A DNA stretch of 49,942 nt, taken from positions 1 to 49,942 of the forward strand of contig NZ_PBYA01000040.1 in the NCBI RefSeq assembly GCF_002729955.1. Direction: 5' to 3'. Shown here in pieces: positions 18,343 through 30,399 of this stretch (the first letter of the stretch is position 1; each line of letters begins with the position of its first letter). Origin of the DNA: Salinisphaera sp. Its GTDB lineage: Bacteria > Pseudomonadota > Gammaproteobacteria > Nevskiales > Salinisphaeraceae. Both the position numbers and the translations under genes were made by a program. Under the pieces are notes generated by a model. That model had not been told where the DNA came from. It saw only the letters and a list, made by a program, of their open reading frames with translations, and ran no database searches.

Positions 18343-18387
18343 AGTATGAAGCAAACCGCGTCCAGATGCGAACGATTATTATTACCG
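18343..18387 (-). promoter_or_regulatory. Probable Fur box and promoter, exbB operon
   Basis: CGATTATTATTACCG at 18373-18387 matches 11 of 14 defined positions of the 7-1-7 Fur consensus, in otherwise GC-rich DNA. On the minus strand it directly abuts a candidate -35 (TTCGCA, 18372-18367), followed after 18 bp by CATACT (18348-18343) as -10. Iron repression of a TonB operon would be expected. The match is by eye. Confidence 0.5.
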
Positions 18388-18501
18388 GTGTGAGGCAAGT
18401 CGTCTGTTACGTGTCGCTGTCATGCGCCTTTCGTCTTATGCAGACAGGCTTTGCATGTGCGTATGCTGACTCGTGTTTGCAATTTCGCATCGGGAGACTC
18501 C

Positions 18502-20457
<1,956 letters not shown>

Positions 20458-20521
20458 CATCGAGGCTGATTGAGGCGGCGGTGCCGACAAGGCGCCGTCG
20501 CTGACGATCGCAAGGGGTGGC

Positions 20522-20565
20522 TGGCCCGGTGTTGCGCGCTGCGCACGCCGGCGCCGGCCTTTTTT
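20522..20565 (+). terminator. Possible terminator, acs transcript
   Basis: A GC-rich segment with several pairing choices (GGCCCGG with CCGGCC, plus the palindrome GCCGGCGCCGGC) is followed by six T at 20560-20565. The exact stem is unclear. Confidence 0.45.
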
Positions 20566-20761
20566 ATGCCCGTTGCATGCACGGCTGCGACGTGCGCGTT
20601 GCTTCGTGCGCTGCCGGCTCGATCGCAAGGCGCAGCCGCGCACATCGCTGCGTCGGCGAAAACCCTCAGCGAATGCATGGGGCAGCGCCTGATTGCGTAA
20701 ACCGTTCGACACGTGGCGCGAGTCTCCCGCTGAGAGGCCTTCCAGCGCCTTCGCTTTGGCC

Positions 20762-20793
20762 TTATTCGCGTGTCTTCGCGTTCATTTGCGGAC
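20762..20793 (+). repeat. 32-bp dispersed motif, single copy
   Basis: This runs from TTATTCGCGT to TCATTTGCGG plus AC. It differs at only two or three positions from the arms of the elements at 9315-9628 (reverse strand there). No inverted partner lies within 150 bp, so it is a lone arm. Confidence 0.8.
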
Positions 20794-20944
20794 AACCTGC
20801 TTGAATGATCGCGGCCGCCCGCGTCTCACACATACGCAAGACGCCTTGAGCGTGGCCGGCGTGCGCCGACAGGCGGATTTTTCGTAACATGGCGGCCATC
20901 ATGCCGCTGTGCGGCAATCCATTCCCGTTCTGGAGTATCGCCAC

Positions 20945-22126
20945 GTGAAAGACAACATCGTTATCGCCGCCGCCGGGCGGACCGCGATCGGCCGCTTCGG
21001 CGGCACGCTGGCCGGCATCGGTGCGACCGAGCTGGGCGCGCATACCATTCGTGCGCTGCTCGCCCGTCACGACATCCCCGTCGACGCCGTTGACGAAGTG
21101 ATCATGGGGCAGGTGCTCGCTGCCGGTGCAGGCCAGAATCCGGCCCGTCAGTCGTCCATCCGTGCCGGGCTGGGCGATGCCACCCCGGCGATGACGATCA
21201 ACAAGGTCTGCGGCAGTGGTCTGAAAGCGGTGATGCTGGCGGCCCAGGCCGTGGCGCTGGGTGATGCCGAGCTCATCGTGGCCGGCGGTCAGGAGAACAT
21301 GAGCTCGGCGCCGCATGTGCTGCCCAATTCGCGCAACGGCAAGCGCATGGGCGATTGGGAACTGGTCGATACCATGATCCGCGACGGGCTTTGGGATGCC
21401 TTCAACGGCTATCACATGGGCCAGACCGCCGAGAACGTGGCGGAAAAATATCGTGTCTCGCGTGAAGAGCAGGACGAGTTCGCCGCGCGTTCGCAGCAGC
21501 GTGCCGAAGAAGCCCTCAAGCATGGCCGCTTCGAAGACGAAGTGCTGCCCATCGAAGTGCCGCAGAAGAAAGGCGATGCCATTTCCTTCGCCCGCGACGA
21601 AGGCCCGCGCCCGGGTGTAACCGCCGAAGGCCTTGCTGGGCTCAAACCGGCCTTCACCCGCGATGGCACCGTCACCGCCGGCAATGCCTCGGGCCTGAAC
21701 GACGGCGCGGCGGCCGTGGTCGTGACCACCCGCGAAAAATGCGAGGCCCTGGGGCTTACGCCGCTATGTCGTATCGCCGGCTATGCCAATGCCGGCGTCG
21801 ACCCGGCATTGATGGGCATTGCCCCGGTATCGGCCACGCAGCGCTGCCTCAAGCGCGTGGGCTGGCAGGTGGCCGATCTCGATCTCATCGAGGCCAACGA
21901 AGCCTTTGCCGCCCAGTCGGTCGCGGTGGGCCGGCAGCTGGAATGGGACAGCGACAAGGTCAACGTCAACGGCGGCGCGATCGCGCTGGGGCACCCGATT
22001 GGTGCATCCGGCTGTCGCGTGCTGGTCACGTTGATCCACGAAATGATGCGCCGCGACGTGCAGAAGGGCCTGGCCACGCTGTGTATTGGCGGCGGTCAGG
22101 GCGTGGCGCTGGCGGTCGAGCGCTGA
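20945..22126 (+). CDS. phaA: Acetyl-CoA C-acetyltransferase
   Basis: Biosynthetic-type thiolase of 393 residues that condenses two acetyl-CoA to acetoacetyl-CoA, or the reverse. The active-site Cys89 lies in [13 protein letters not shown], His350 in [17 protein letters not shown], and the second Cys380 in [10 protein letters not shown]. The sequence is very like PhaA of polyhydroxybutyrate producers, but no phaB or phaC is nearby, so the pathway is uncertain. I chose GTG at 20945 because it gives the family length and TGGAG lies nine bases upstream; an alternative GTG at 20909 adds 12 residues. Confidence 0.93.
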   Translation: MKDNIVIAAAGRTAIGRFGGTLAGIGATELGAHTIRALLARHDIPVDAVDEVIMGQVLAAGAGQNPARQSSIRAGLGDATPAMTINKVCGSGLKAVMLAAQAVALGDAELIVAGGQENMSSAPHVLPNSRNGKRMGDWELVDTMIRDGLWDAFNGYHMGQTAENVAEKYRVSREEQDEFAARSQQRAEEALKHGRFEDEVLPIEVPQKKGDAISFARDEGPRPGVTAEGLAGLKPAFTRDGTVTAGNASGLNDGAAAVVVTTREKCEALGLTPLCRIAGYANAGVDPALMGIAPVSATQRCLKRVGWQVADLDLIEANEAFAAQSVAVGRQLEWDSDKVNVNGGAIALGHPIGASGCRVLVTLIHEMMRRDVQKGLATLCIGGGQGVALAVER

Positions 22127-22144
22127 AAACGCCTGGCGTGATTC

Positions 22145-22170
22145 ATCGGCAGGTTTTGTAACCTGCTGAT
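22145..22170 (+). other. Hairpin 19 bp after thiolase stop
   Basis: ATCGGCAGGTT pairs with AACCTGCTGAT over 11 positions (one G-U) around the loop TTGT. Only two T follow, so termination here would be weak. It may act as an mRNA 3' stabiliser. Confidence 0.6.
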
Positions 22171-22345
22171 TTGCATGCGTTTCGGTCGACGCCCACGGCG
22201 TCGGCCGAGCGGCGGCTTCGCTGCGCGGGCGCGTATGGCACCGCTTTTGCATCACTAGAGGCGTACAGCGATTTTGCGCCGTGTTGTTCTCCTCCAATAC
22301 GCTAGCGCCAAGTTTTTCTACTGAGTCGCTGTACGATCGCGGCTT

Positions 22346-22374
22346 CCGGCCGGCGCAGCGCGCCGGCCGGTTTT
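22346..22374 (+). terminator. Rho-independent terminator
   Basis: Perfect 11-bp stem CCGGCCGGCGC with GCGCCGGCCGG around the loop AGC, followed by TTTT. It lies 220 bp beyond the thiolase stop codon, on the plus strand. Confidence 0.85.
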
Positions 22375-22441
22375 CTATGCGGCGCAAAAACGGCCGGCCG
22401 CGCCGGCTCCCCGCCTTCCTGCCAATACGCCCGGTTGCCGC

Positions 22442-24151
22442 CTAGAAGGTCTGCCACTCCATATCGTCCTCGGCTTCCTTGGGCGCCGGGGCATGCGTCT
22501 TTGCCGGCGTGGCCTGCGCCGTGCTCGGCGCGGGCGCCGGAGCCGCGCGGGCTGGCGCCGGGGCGGGCGTGGCCGGGGTTTCAACCTCGGCCGCCGTCGT
22601 GACGTCGAGCTGGAATACCGCCACCGCTTCGCGCAGCGTGCGTGCCTGGGCCTCGAGGGCGTTGGCCGCGCTGGAGGCTTCCGAGACGAGGCGTACGTTG
22701 TGCTGTGTGACCTGGTCGAGTTCGGTCACGGCCTGATTCACCTGTGCGATGCCGCGCCCCTGTTCTTCCGAGGCGGTGGCGATTTCGGTCATGAGCTGGT
22801 CGACCCGTTTGACCGCCGATACCACCTCGTTGATCGCGCTGCCGGCCTGGTCGACGAGCTTCGAGCCCGCGTCCACCCGGTTCACCGATACGTCGATAAG
22901 ACCGCGAATCTCTTCGGCAGCCTTGGCCGACCGGGTGGCCAGGTTGCGCACTTCGCCGGCGACCACCGCAAAGCCGCGGCCCTGCTCGCCGGCACGGGCG
23001 GCTTCCACCGCGGCATTGAGGGCCAGGAGATTGGTCTGGAAGGCGATCGATTCGATCATGTCGATGATCTGGCTGACCTCGTGCGAACTGCGGCTGATGC
23101 CCTGCATCGTCTCGACCACTTCACCGACGATCTTGCCGCCGCGCTCGGCCGTCGCCGAGGCTTCATGGGTGAGCTGGCGGGCTTCGCGGGCGTTCTCGGT
23201 GTTCTGGTCGACGGTGGAGGTCAGCTCTTCCATGCTCGACGCGGTCTGTACCAGCGACGCCGCCTGCTGCTCGGTACGTGCCGACAGATCGCCGTTGCCG
23301 CGGGCGATGGTCTGGGAATCGGCATGAATGGCGTCGCTGCTTTCACGCACCTGGCCCACGGTATCGGCCAGCGCTTTCTGCATGTGCGTAAGCCCCGCGA
23401 ACAGACGCCCGATTTCGTTGTTGCCGCGACGCTCGATCCGGCCGTGCAGATTACCGCGGGCAATACGTTCGACATGGTCGACCAGCCGGCCCATCGGACG
23501 GGTGACGTTCACGCTGATGCCCCAGACCACGACCCCGATCAACAACAGCGTCGCGAGAAAGGCCAGGCCCATGGCGATTTCCAGGCCGATCGCTCTGCTC
23601 TGGAAGGTGTCGTAGAGGGCGCTGCCCTGTTCCTCGACGAGGCTGAAGTAGCCGACGGCCTGGGCCGAAAACCGCTGGGTCAGGCGTTCGGCCTCGTCAT
23701 CCAGAGCCATATAGGCATCGCGATCGCCGGCGGCCAGCGCGCGAATACGGGGCACGACGGCCGTGTCGAACAGGGCGCGATAGGTCTGTTCCACCTGTTC
23801 CACCTGGGCCTGATAGCGCGGCGTGAAGTCGGTGGCGAAAAAGGTCTGAAACAACGCCTCGACCGCTTCGGCTTCCTGGCCGAGTGCATCGGCCGTGGTT
23901 CGGGTCGTGGCGGCGGTGGCCAGCGACTGATAGTTGTCCTGGACGTGCAGCCGCAGGGTCAGCAGCGCGCTGTTGGCCCGGTTGAGCTGGGACTTCTGTT
24001 CGACCTGTACATCACGCACCTTGGCCAGGGCGCCCTGGCTGTACCAGATGGTGTAGCCGCCGATCGCGCCGACTAGAAGCAGCAGGCCGGTAAAACTGGC
24101 CAGTACCAGCGCCCAGCTGGTCTTGACGCTCATGTTGTCGAGTAATTTCAT
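22442..24151 (-). CDS. Methyl-accepting chemotaxis protein
   Basis: Transmembrane chemoreceptor of 569 residues. TM1 is at about 12-34 and TM2 at about 190-212, bounding a helical ligand-binding domain in the periplasm. A HAMP domain follows (about 213-265), then the signalling domain with the hairpin tip IAFQTNLLALNAAVEAARAGEQGRGFAVVAGEVRNLA. A Pro/Ala-rich linker of about 50 residues leads to the C-terminal EWQTF, resembling the NWETF tether that binds CheR and CheB. The ligand is unknown and no che genes are near. The start may be GTG at 24154 or ATG at 24151. Confidence 0.93.
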   Translation of the reverse strand: MKLLDNMSVKTSWALVLASFTGLLLLVGAIGGYTIWYSQGALAKVRDVQVEQKSQLNRANSALLTLRLHVQDNYQSLATAATTRTTADALGQEAEAVEALFQTFFATDFTPRYQAQVEQVEQTYRALFDTAVVPRIRALAAGDRDAYMALDDEAERLTQRFSAQAVGYFSLVEEQGSALYDTFQSRAIGLEIAMGLAFLATLLLIGVVVWGISVNVTRPMGRLVDHVERIARGNLHGRIERRGNNEIGRLFAGLTHMQKALADTVGQVRESSDAIHADSQTIARGNGDLSARTEQQAASLVQTASSMEELTSTVDQNTENAREARQLTHEASATAERGGKIVGEVVETMQGISRSSHEVSQIIDMIESIAFQTNLLALNAAVEAARAGEQGRGFAVVAGEVRNLATRSAKAAEEIRGLIDVSVNRVDAGSKLVDQAGSAINEVVSAVKRVDQLMTEIATASEEQGRGIAQVNQAVTELDQVTQHNVRLVSEASSAANALEAQARTLREAVAVFQLDVTTAAEVETPATPAPAPARAAPAPAPSTAQATPAKTHAPAPKEAEDDMEWQTF

Positions 24152-24277
24152 CACAGGCTCGCGAGGGTCAAACCGTCGCCGCGTGGACGCGGCGAATCCC
24201 AGTGTCGGTTTATATCGGTCGCGAGCGCGTTTTCTTTTGCCGTTTCGTACCGTTACGCCGGCAAACTATGTTCTCGA

Positions 24278-25897
24278 TCAGTCGCGCCAGGGCAGGGCCG
24301 GCGGCAGCTCGCCCGGGGCGTCCACCAGGCGGCGGGTCAGCAGGCTGCCATCGGCAACGAACAGATCGATCAGCGCCTGGCGATAGGCGATGAAGGCATC
24401 GATACGGTCGAGTTCGGCGGCCAGCAGGTCGCGCTGGGCCTGGGCGACGAGCAGCCCGGTGGAGCGGCCCACATCGAAGCGGGCCTGTTCGGCCTCCAGG
24501 GTCTGGCGCTGCAGGGTGACGGTTGCCGCGCTGGCATCGATCTGGGCCGCGGCGCGTTCGGCCTCGACGAGGGCATAGCGGACCTCGGCCTCGATCACGC
24601 GCTGCAGGTTGTCGAGGCTGGCTTCGGCCTGACGTACGCTGGCCTTCGCGCGCTGCTGCAACGCGCGTCCGGCACGATTGCCCAGCGGATATTCGAATTC
24701 CAGGGCGCCGGACAGATCGTAGGTATCGCCGCCGTCGAGATTTTCGTAGGCGCCGCCGTAGTTGCGTGCGAAGCCGGTCTGGCCGAGGGTGACGAACAGA
24801 TCCAGGCGCGGCAGCAGGCCGCTGCGGGTGGCTACAACCTCCAGTTCGTTGCGGGCTACGTCCAGGCGCGCCTGGTTGAGTTCGGGGCGGCGGCGCGCGG
24901 CCAGGGCCGCATAATCGGCCGGCGCATCCAGCGGCGCGGCGTCGGTTGCCACCTCGGTGGTGGGTTCGACAGCGCGCTCGTAGCGCAGGCGCTCGGGGGC
25001 ACTGATCAGCTGCAGCAGACGAATACGCAGGCGTGCCGCCTCGGCGCGGCCGTCGATGAGGTCCTGACGGCGGCGGGCCGCTTCGGCAGCGAACGCGGCC
25101 TGTTCGACCCGGGCCACCGTGCCGGCCTCGATACGCAGCCGGGCCTCTTCGGACTGACGCTCGGCCACCTCGACGGCGTTTTCGAGTATTTCGATACGTC
25201 GACGTGCGCCCAGAAAGTTCCAGTAGGTGCTTTCGACATCGGCCACCAGCGAGGTGACGAAGCCGCGCAGTTCGTAGGCCGAGGCCAGCGCATCGGCCCG
25301 TGCCTGGCGCAGCGTCACGAGATTGCTGGCCACGCCAAAGCCGTTGAGCAGGGCCTGGGTCAGGGTCAGGCCGACCCGCGTGCTGGCCTGGCGCGGCGAA
25401 CGATTCGACTCGCTCAGATCCTGTTCCACGCTCAGCTCGAGTTCGGTGCCGGTGGGCAGGGTCTGGCGTATACCGGCGCGCGCGGCCTCGCCGTCGTTGC
25501 GGACATCGAAGTTCTGCTGGATATCCTCGGACACGCGCTGGGCGACTTCGCGCGAGGTTTCCACCCGCGCGAATACGCTCGGGTCGAACACCGCCCGCTC
25601 CACCGCGGCGAAGGTGCCGGCGATCAAAGGCTGCAGCCGCTGCGCGGCCAGCGATGGGTTATGTTCCATGGCCATGCCCACGGCTTCTTCCAGGCTCAGC
25701 TCGAGCCGGTTGCGCTGGCCGAGTGCGGCGAGTTCGTCGCTGGTGGGCGGCGTGGCTGCGCTTTGTGGTTCGGCGGGTTCGCCGGGCAGCGATTGTTCCG
25801 GCCAGACCAGCGCCCGGGCATCGACAAAGGCGCTGGCCGGCGCGGCACAGGCCGCCAGCAGCAGCACGGCCCAGCGGTATCGCCGTAGCGCGCTCAT
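24278..25897 (-). CDS. TolC-family outer-membrane channel
   Basis: Outer-membrane efflux protein of 539 residues with a signal peptide (cleavage probably after ACAAPASA, about residue 23). Two homologous coiled-coil repeats follow, with long alpha-helical runs rich in Ala, Glu, Arg and Gln, and the late VGRSTGLLVAQAQRDLLAAELDRIDAFIAYRQALIDL typical of the family. It is the exit duct of the tripartite pump. Its start overlaps the end of the permease gene by ATGA; it is the last gene of the operon. Confidence 0.92.
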   Translation of the reverse strand: MSALRRYRWAVLLLAACAAPASAFVDARALVWPEQSLPGEPAEPQSAATPPTSDELAALGQRNRLELSLEEAVGMAMEHNPSLAAQRLQPLIAGTFAAVERAVFDPSVFARVETSREVAQRVSEDIQQNFDVRNDGEAARAGIRQTLPTGTELELSVEQDLSESNRSPRQASTRVGLTLTQALLNGFGVASNLVTLRQARADALASAYELRGFVTSLVADVESTYWNFLGARRRIEILENAVEVAERQSEEARLRIEAGTVARVEQAAFAAEAARRRQDLIDGRAEAARLRIRLLQLISAPERLRYERAVEPTTEVATDAAPLDAPADYAALAARRRPELNQARLDVARNELEVVATRSGLLPRLDLFVTLGQTGFARNYGGAYENLDGGDTYDLSGALEFEYPLGNRAGRALQQRAKASVRQAEASLDNLQRVIEAEVRYALVEAERAAAQIDASAATVTLQRQTLEAEQARFDVGRSTGLLVAQAQRDLLAAELDRIDAFIAYRQALIDLFVADGSLLTRRLVDAPGELPPALPWRD

Positions 25898-28800
25898 GCG
25901 GGCATGCCCTGCCGGCGTGGCCAGGCCCGGTGTACGCCGGCATAGACCACCGGGATCACGACCAGCGTGATCAGCGTGGCGGTGGTCATGCCGCCGACCA
26001 CGGCCCGCGCCAGCGGCGCCTGCGACTCCGAGCCCTCGCCCAGACCGATCGCAAGCGGCAACAGCGCAAACACGGTGGTCGCGGCGGTCATCAGAATCGG
26101 GCGCAGCCGGCGGCGGCCCGCCTCGCGTACGGCGTCGATTGCACTCATGCCCTCGCGTTGCAGCAGGTTGGCCTGATCGACGATGAGAATCGCGTTGTTG
26201 ACCACAATGCCGATCAGCATCAGACAGCCCAGCAGCGACTGCGAATTGAGGGTGGTGTTCGTGAGCATGAGGGTGGCGACCACGCCGATCAGCGCCAGCG
26301 GCACGGTGACCATGACGATCAAGGGGTCGATCAACGATTCGTACAGACAGGCCATGACCATGTAAACCAGCAGCAGTGCCAGGGCCACGTTCACGCCGAT
26401 CTCGCGAAATGCGGCCTGCTGGGCTTCGTATTCGCCCACCAGCTGCACATCATAATTGGCGGGAATCGCGATATCGTCGAGCGTGGCCTGCACGTCCTCG
26501 ACCACCGAGCCCAGGTCGCGCCCGGCGATATTGGCATTCACGCTCACCAGCCGCTGCTGGTTGCGTCGATCGATTTCGATCGGGCCGGTGGCTTCAACAA
26601 TCCGGGCCACGTCGCCCAGGCGCACGCGGCGCCCGTCGCCGGCCGGGACGGGCAGGTCGAGAATCTGGTCGGGGCTGACCTGGCGCGGGTTGGCCAACTG
26701 CACGCGCACGCGGACCTCGTCGCCGTCGTCGAGGAAGTAGCCGGCGTTGGTGCCGGCGATGGCCGTCTCCACGGTTTGCCCGATCGCCTCGACCGTAACA
26801 CCGCGATCCGCCGCCGCCGCGCGGTCGATGATCACATCGCGCTGCGGCGCCGAGCCTTCGCGCGAGGCGCGCAGATCGGTGATGCCGTCGATATCGGCAA
26901 TCCGTTGCTGGATACGCTTCGACAGCCGCTGCAGCACGCCGAAATCGTAGCCGCGAATCTCGATTTCCAGGCTTTCGTCGGCGCTGCCTACATCCAGCAT
27001 GCGAAAGAAAAACGGCTGGCGTACGCGTACGCGCACCTCGGTCTCGGCCAGCTCGCCGATGGCCGCGCGCAGGTCGGCCGCGACCTGCTGGCTGCTGCGC
27101 GTGCGTGCACCGGCCGGCGGCAACTCGATACGAATATCGGCTTCGGCGCCGGCATCGGCGCGATAGCCCCCACTGCCCACGGTGGTGACCACGGACACCG
27201 CTTCCGGTACCACGCGTCGTACCACCGCTTCGGCCTTGCGGGCCTGGCTGTCCATGAGGGCCAGGCGGGTGCCCGGCGGCATTTCCAGGCCCACGCGCAC
27301 CTCGCCTTCGTCGGTTGCCGGCATGAACTCGCTGCCCAGCTGGGTGAAGCCGACCAGGGCGGCCAGTGTGGCGAGCACGGCCGCGGCGATCACCCGGCGC
27401 GGCGCGGCGAGCGCGCCTTCGAGCAGGCGCCGATAGCCTCGATCCACGCCTGCGTAGAGCCCGGTGCCGATCTGTTCCAGGCGGCTCAGCGCCTTGCTTT
27501 TCGCCGGCCGGCGCCGGCCCACGAAGCGTGCCGTGAGCATGGGCATGAGGGTGAGCGCGACCACCAGCGAGCAGGCCAGCGCCAGGGCGACCACGATTGC
27601 CAGCTCCCGGAACAGCTGGCCGGTGAGTTCCCGTGCGAACAGCATGGGAATGAAAATGGCCAGCGTGGTGAGCGTGCTGGCCACGATCGGGCCGGCCATT
27701 TCGTTGCTGCCGGCCACGGCCGAGGCGTGATCGGCTTCGCCCAGTTCCAGGCGTCGACGCTGGATGTTTTCCAACACCACGATGGCAGAATCCACCATCA
27801 GGCCCACGCCCAGCGCCAGCCCGCCGAGGGTCATCAGGTTGATCGTATAGCCAAAGCCGTACATGAGCGCGAAGGTGACGACCAGCGATACCGGGATCGC
27901 CACCGATACGGCCAGCGCGGCCCGCAGATGGCCCAGAAACACCAGCAGCACGACGAATGCCAGCACGCTGCCGTAGAACAGCGCCCGCGAGACGTTGGCG
28001 ATCGATCGGTTGATATAGTCCGCCGTGTTGAAAAACGGCGTGATACGTACCTGCGGGAACTCGCGATTGAGTTCGGCCACCTCACGGGTCACGCGTTCGG
28101 CAACTTCGACGGTGTTGGCGCCGGACTGCTTGCGTACCCCCATGCGTACGCCGCGCTCGCCGCCGATACGCACCAGCCGCTCGGCGCGCTGCTGGGTATC
28201 GCGAACCGTGGCCAGTTCGCCGAGTGTGATCGGCGTGCCGTCGCGTACCAGCACCACCGCCCGGCGCAGATCGTCGAGATCGGAAAACCGCCCCGGCGTA
28301 CGCAACACCAGCTCCTGGTTGCCGATTTCGATGGAACCGGCCGGCAGATTGCGGTTGGCCGCGGCCAGGGTGTCGCGGATATCGGTCAGCGACAGATCCA
28401 GTGCGCGCACGCGATCGATATCCAGGTTCACCTGAATCTCGCGCTCGGGCTCGCCCCAGATCTCCACCGCGGCCACGCCCGGAATCTGCTGCAGCCGATA
28501 CGACAGCTGGTTGTCGATGAGCCGGCGCAGCTCGATCGGGTCGATGCCGCTGGCCAGGCCCAGGCCCATCACCGGCAGGTCGGCGGTATCGAACTTGCGC
28601 AGGCGCGGGCGGCTGGCGTTGTCCGGCAGCTCGTCGAGCTCGGAGAACAGCCGGTCGCGGACATCGTTGGCGGCGGCGTTGATATCCACGCCCCAGCCGA
28701 AGCGCAGGGTGACGTCGGCCGTGCCCTCCACCGAGGTGGATTCCATCTCCTCCAGCCCGGGGGTGGCGGCCACGGCCTGTTCCACGCGCCGGGTGACCAG

Positions 28801-28986
28801 TTCTTCCATGGTCTCGGGCGCGGCGTTTTCATAGTCGACCGAAATCGTCAGCGACGGCGTTTCGACACTGGGCAGCAGATCGACCGGCAGCCGGCTCAGA
28901 CCGACCGCGCCGAACAGCAGCGCGATCGCCATGATCATGCAGGTCGCGACCGGGCGTGCGACCGAAAACGCCGGCAGGCTCATCAT
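25894..28986 (-). CDS. RND efflux permease
   Basis: Inner-membrane pump of 1030 residues in the HAE1/AcrB class: N-terminal helix, two large periplasmic loops and two groups of six membrane helices. The proton-relay helix TM4 reads [20 protein letters not shown], with the first essential Asp kept and Ser in place of the second, a variant seen in other HAE1 branches. TM10 carries [13 protein letters not shown]. It exports drugs or metabolites through the TolC-like channel; the substrate cannot be predicted. It overlaps both the adaptor gene and the tolC-like gene by four bases. Confidence 0.94.
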   Translation of the reverse strand: MMSLPAFSVARPVATCMIMAIALLFGAVGLSRLPVDLLPSVETPSLTISVDYENAAPETMEELVTRRVEQAVAATPGLEEMESTSVEGTADVTLRFGWGVDINAAANDVRDRLFSELDELPDNASRPRLRKFDTADLPVMGLGLASGIDPIELRRLIDNQLSYRLQQIPGVAAVEIWGEPEREIQVNLDIDRVRALDLSLTDIRDTLAAANRNLPAGSIEIGNQELVLRTPGRFSDLDDLRRAVVLVRDGTPITLGELATVRDTQQRAERLVRIGGERGVRMGVRKQSGANTVEVAERVTREVAELNREFPQVRITPFFNTADYINRSIANVSRALFYGSVLAFVVLLVFLGHLRAALAVSVAIPVSLVVTFALMYGFGYTINLMTLGGLALGVGLMVDSAIVVLENIQRRRLELGEADHASAVAGSNEMAGPIVASTLTTLAIFIPMLFARELTGQLFRELAIVVALALACSLVVALTLMPMLTARFVGRRRPAKSKALSRLEQIGTGLYAGVDRGYRRLLEGALAAPRRVIAAAVLATLAALVGFTQLGSEFMPATDEGEVRVGLEMPPGTRLALMDSQARKAEAVVRRVVPEAVSVVTTVGSGGYRADAGAEADIRIELPPAGARTRSSQQVAADLRAAIGELAETEVRVRVRQPFFFRMLDVGSADESLEIEIRGYDFGVLQRLSKRIQQRIADIDGITDLRASREGSAPQRDVIIDRAAAADRGVTVEAIGQTVETAIAGTNAGYFLDDGDEVRVRVQLANPRQVSPDQILDLPVPAGDGRRVRLGDVARIVEATGPIEIDRRNQQRLVSVNANIAGRDLGSVVEDVQATLDDIAIPANYDVQLVGEYEAQQAAFREIGVNVALALLLVYMVMACLYESLIDPLIVMVTVPLALIGVVATLMLTNTTLNSQSLLGCLMLIGIVVNNAILIVDQANLLQREGMSAIDAVREAGRRRLRPILMTAATTVFALLPLAIGLGEGSESQAPLARAVVGGMTTATLITLVVIPVVYAGVHRAWPRRQGMPA

Positions 28987-30176
28987 GCGCCGTCGCGCTC
29001 GCTGGCCGTCGTGCGCGCGGCATCGTCATCCACGGCGACCTCGATGCCGTCTTCGAGCTGGGCCTGGCCGAGGGTGACCAACGGCCCTTCGAGGGTGTCG
29101 GGCGCACGCAGCGCGGCCTGATCGCCCTGGGTGAAGGCGACGTCCACCGGCACGAAATGCGCGACGCCGGCAGCGCTATCCACGACAAAAACCCCCGTAT
29201 CGCCCCCGCGGCGTACGAGCGCGGCACGCGGTACCACCAGCGCCGATGTCAGGCGTTGGGCGACCAGGCCCACCTGCACGAACATGCCGGGGGCGAGCCG
29301 GCCCTGGGCATTGGGCACGGTCAGCTCCACCCGGGCACGCCGGGTCTCCGGGTCGAATACCGGCGCGATACGTGCGATTTCGGCATCGAATGCGGCGGTT
29401 TCGGCGCCGGCGATACGCAGTTGTGCAGGCTGACCTACGGCCAGGGTCGGATACAGCGCCTCGGGCACCTGGATCACGGCGGTGAGCGGGCGCACGGCCA
29501 CGATGCGCAGCAGCGGCGTGTTGGCGGCCACCGTATCGCCCGGCTCCACCATGCGTTCGCCGATCTGTCGCGGGCGCTCGTCGTCGGGCCACTGGGCGCG
29601 GATTTCGGTATAGCCCAGGCGAATGCGCGCGGTCTGCACCTGGGCCCTGGCCTGGGCAATATTGGCGCGGGCCACCGTGGCCGTGGCCCGGGCATTGGAG
29701 GCCTCGGCTTCGGCGCTGTCGAGTTCCGCGGTGGCGGCGATGCCCTTGTCGTTGAGTGAGCGCACCCGTGCGAGCGTGCGCTCGGCGGTGCGGGCATCGC
29801 TGCGGGCCTGCTCGTACTGGGCCTGTGCGACTTCGAGCTGGGCCTCGGCCTCGGCCAGTGCCTGGCGGTATTCCTCGTCGTCCAGGCGGATGAGGGTATC
29901 GCCGCTTTCTACGTCGTCGCCTATATCCGCCGCGATCGAGGCGATCTGGCCGCCGATCTTGGGCGCGACCGTAAGCGTCGCGCTGGCCTCGAGCGTGCCC
30001 GAAAACTCGCGGATGTCGTCGATCGAACGCCGTTCGGCGGGGCGGGTTTCGACCGCCACGCGTCCGGCCTCGCGCTCACCCGGCCCGGCCTCGTCGCCGC
30101 CTCGATACCCGATGGCCCACACGGCCACAACCAGTACCAGCGCAGCAACCAGCAGCAGCGTGGCGCGACGGCTCAT
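28983..30176 (-). CDS. RND periplasmic adaptor (membrane fusion protein)
   Basis: Membrane fusion protein of 397 residues. It has an N-terminal hydrophobic anchor (about 6-24), a barrel-sandwich domain starting SATLTVAPKIGGQIASIAADIGDDVESGDTL, an alpha-helical hairpin (about 105-175) with EAEAQLEVAQAQYEQARSDARTAERTLARV, and beta-barrel and membrane-proximal domains ending near 370. It joins the RND permease to the outer-membrane channel. It is the first gene of the three-gene operon, with 223 bp to the divergent HNH gene. No TetR or MarR regulator is adjacent. Confidence 0.93.
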   Translation of the reverse strand: MSRRATLLLVAALVLVVAVWAIGYRGGDEAGPGEREAGRVAVETRPAERRSIDDIREFSGTLEASATLTVAPKIGGQIASIAADIGDDVESGDTLIRLDDEEYRQALAEAEAQLEVAQAQYEQARSDARTAERTLARVRSLNDKGIAATAELDSAEAEASNARATATVARANIAQARAQVQTARIRLGYTEIRAQWPDDERPRQIGERMVEPGDTVAANTPLLRIVAVRPLTAVIQVPEALYPTLAVGQPAQLRIAGAETAAFDAEIARIAPVFDPETRRARVELTVPNAQGRLAPGMFVQVGLVAQRLTSALVVPRAALVRRGGDTGVFVVDSAAGVAHFVPVDVAFTQGDQAALRAPDTLEGPLVTLGQAQLEDGIEVAVDDDAARTTASERDGA

Positions 30177-30399
30177 CGGGGCCCGCGCCTTGTCATGGCG
30201 CCTTGCATCCGCTGCGAAAGCGGGGCGGTATGGTTAGACAAAGGCGGGCACGTACCGCGTTGCGCGCCAAGATAAATATCCGGTAAAACAAGGTTCATGC
30301 GCGTCAACATGCGGTCATATCGCCGTGTGAGCCTAACCGATAAACCGCTCGGCCGGCGCTGTCGGTCCGCGGTGAGGTTGTAATGGAGGTAAAGGCGTC

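Larger units (their letters stand above)
20458..20944. other. Intergenic region, acs to thiolase
   Basis: No gene is supported in these 487 bp. It holds a hairpin 18 bp after the acs stop (20476-20500, 10-bp stem with two G-U pairs and no T-run), a possible terminator near 20522-20565, and a single copy of the 32-bp motif at 20762-20793. The remaining short frames lack ribosome binding sites. Confidence 0.6.
22127..22441. other. Structured intergenic region after thiolase
   Basis: No protein-coding gene is seen. It contains a perfect-looking hairpin at 22145-22170, a longer-range inverted pair GTACAGCGA (22263-22271) with TCGCTGTAC (22326-22334), and a strong terminator at 22346-22374. It could be a long structured 3' end or a small RNA gene. 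Confidence 0.5.

Noticed and set aside
20470-20700. Open frame of 76 codons after acs.
   Set aside because: It overlaps a terminator-like hairpin, has no ribosome binding site and an odd Ala/Arg/Cys-rich composition.
25654-29121. Open frame of about 1155 codons on the plus strand across the RND permease.
   Set aside because: It is a GC-rich antisense shadow with His/Arg/Gln-rich composition. The minus strand encodes three well-formed pump proteins.
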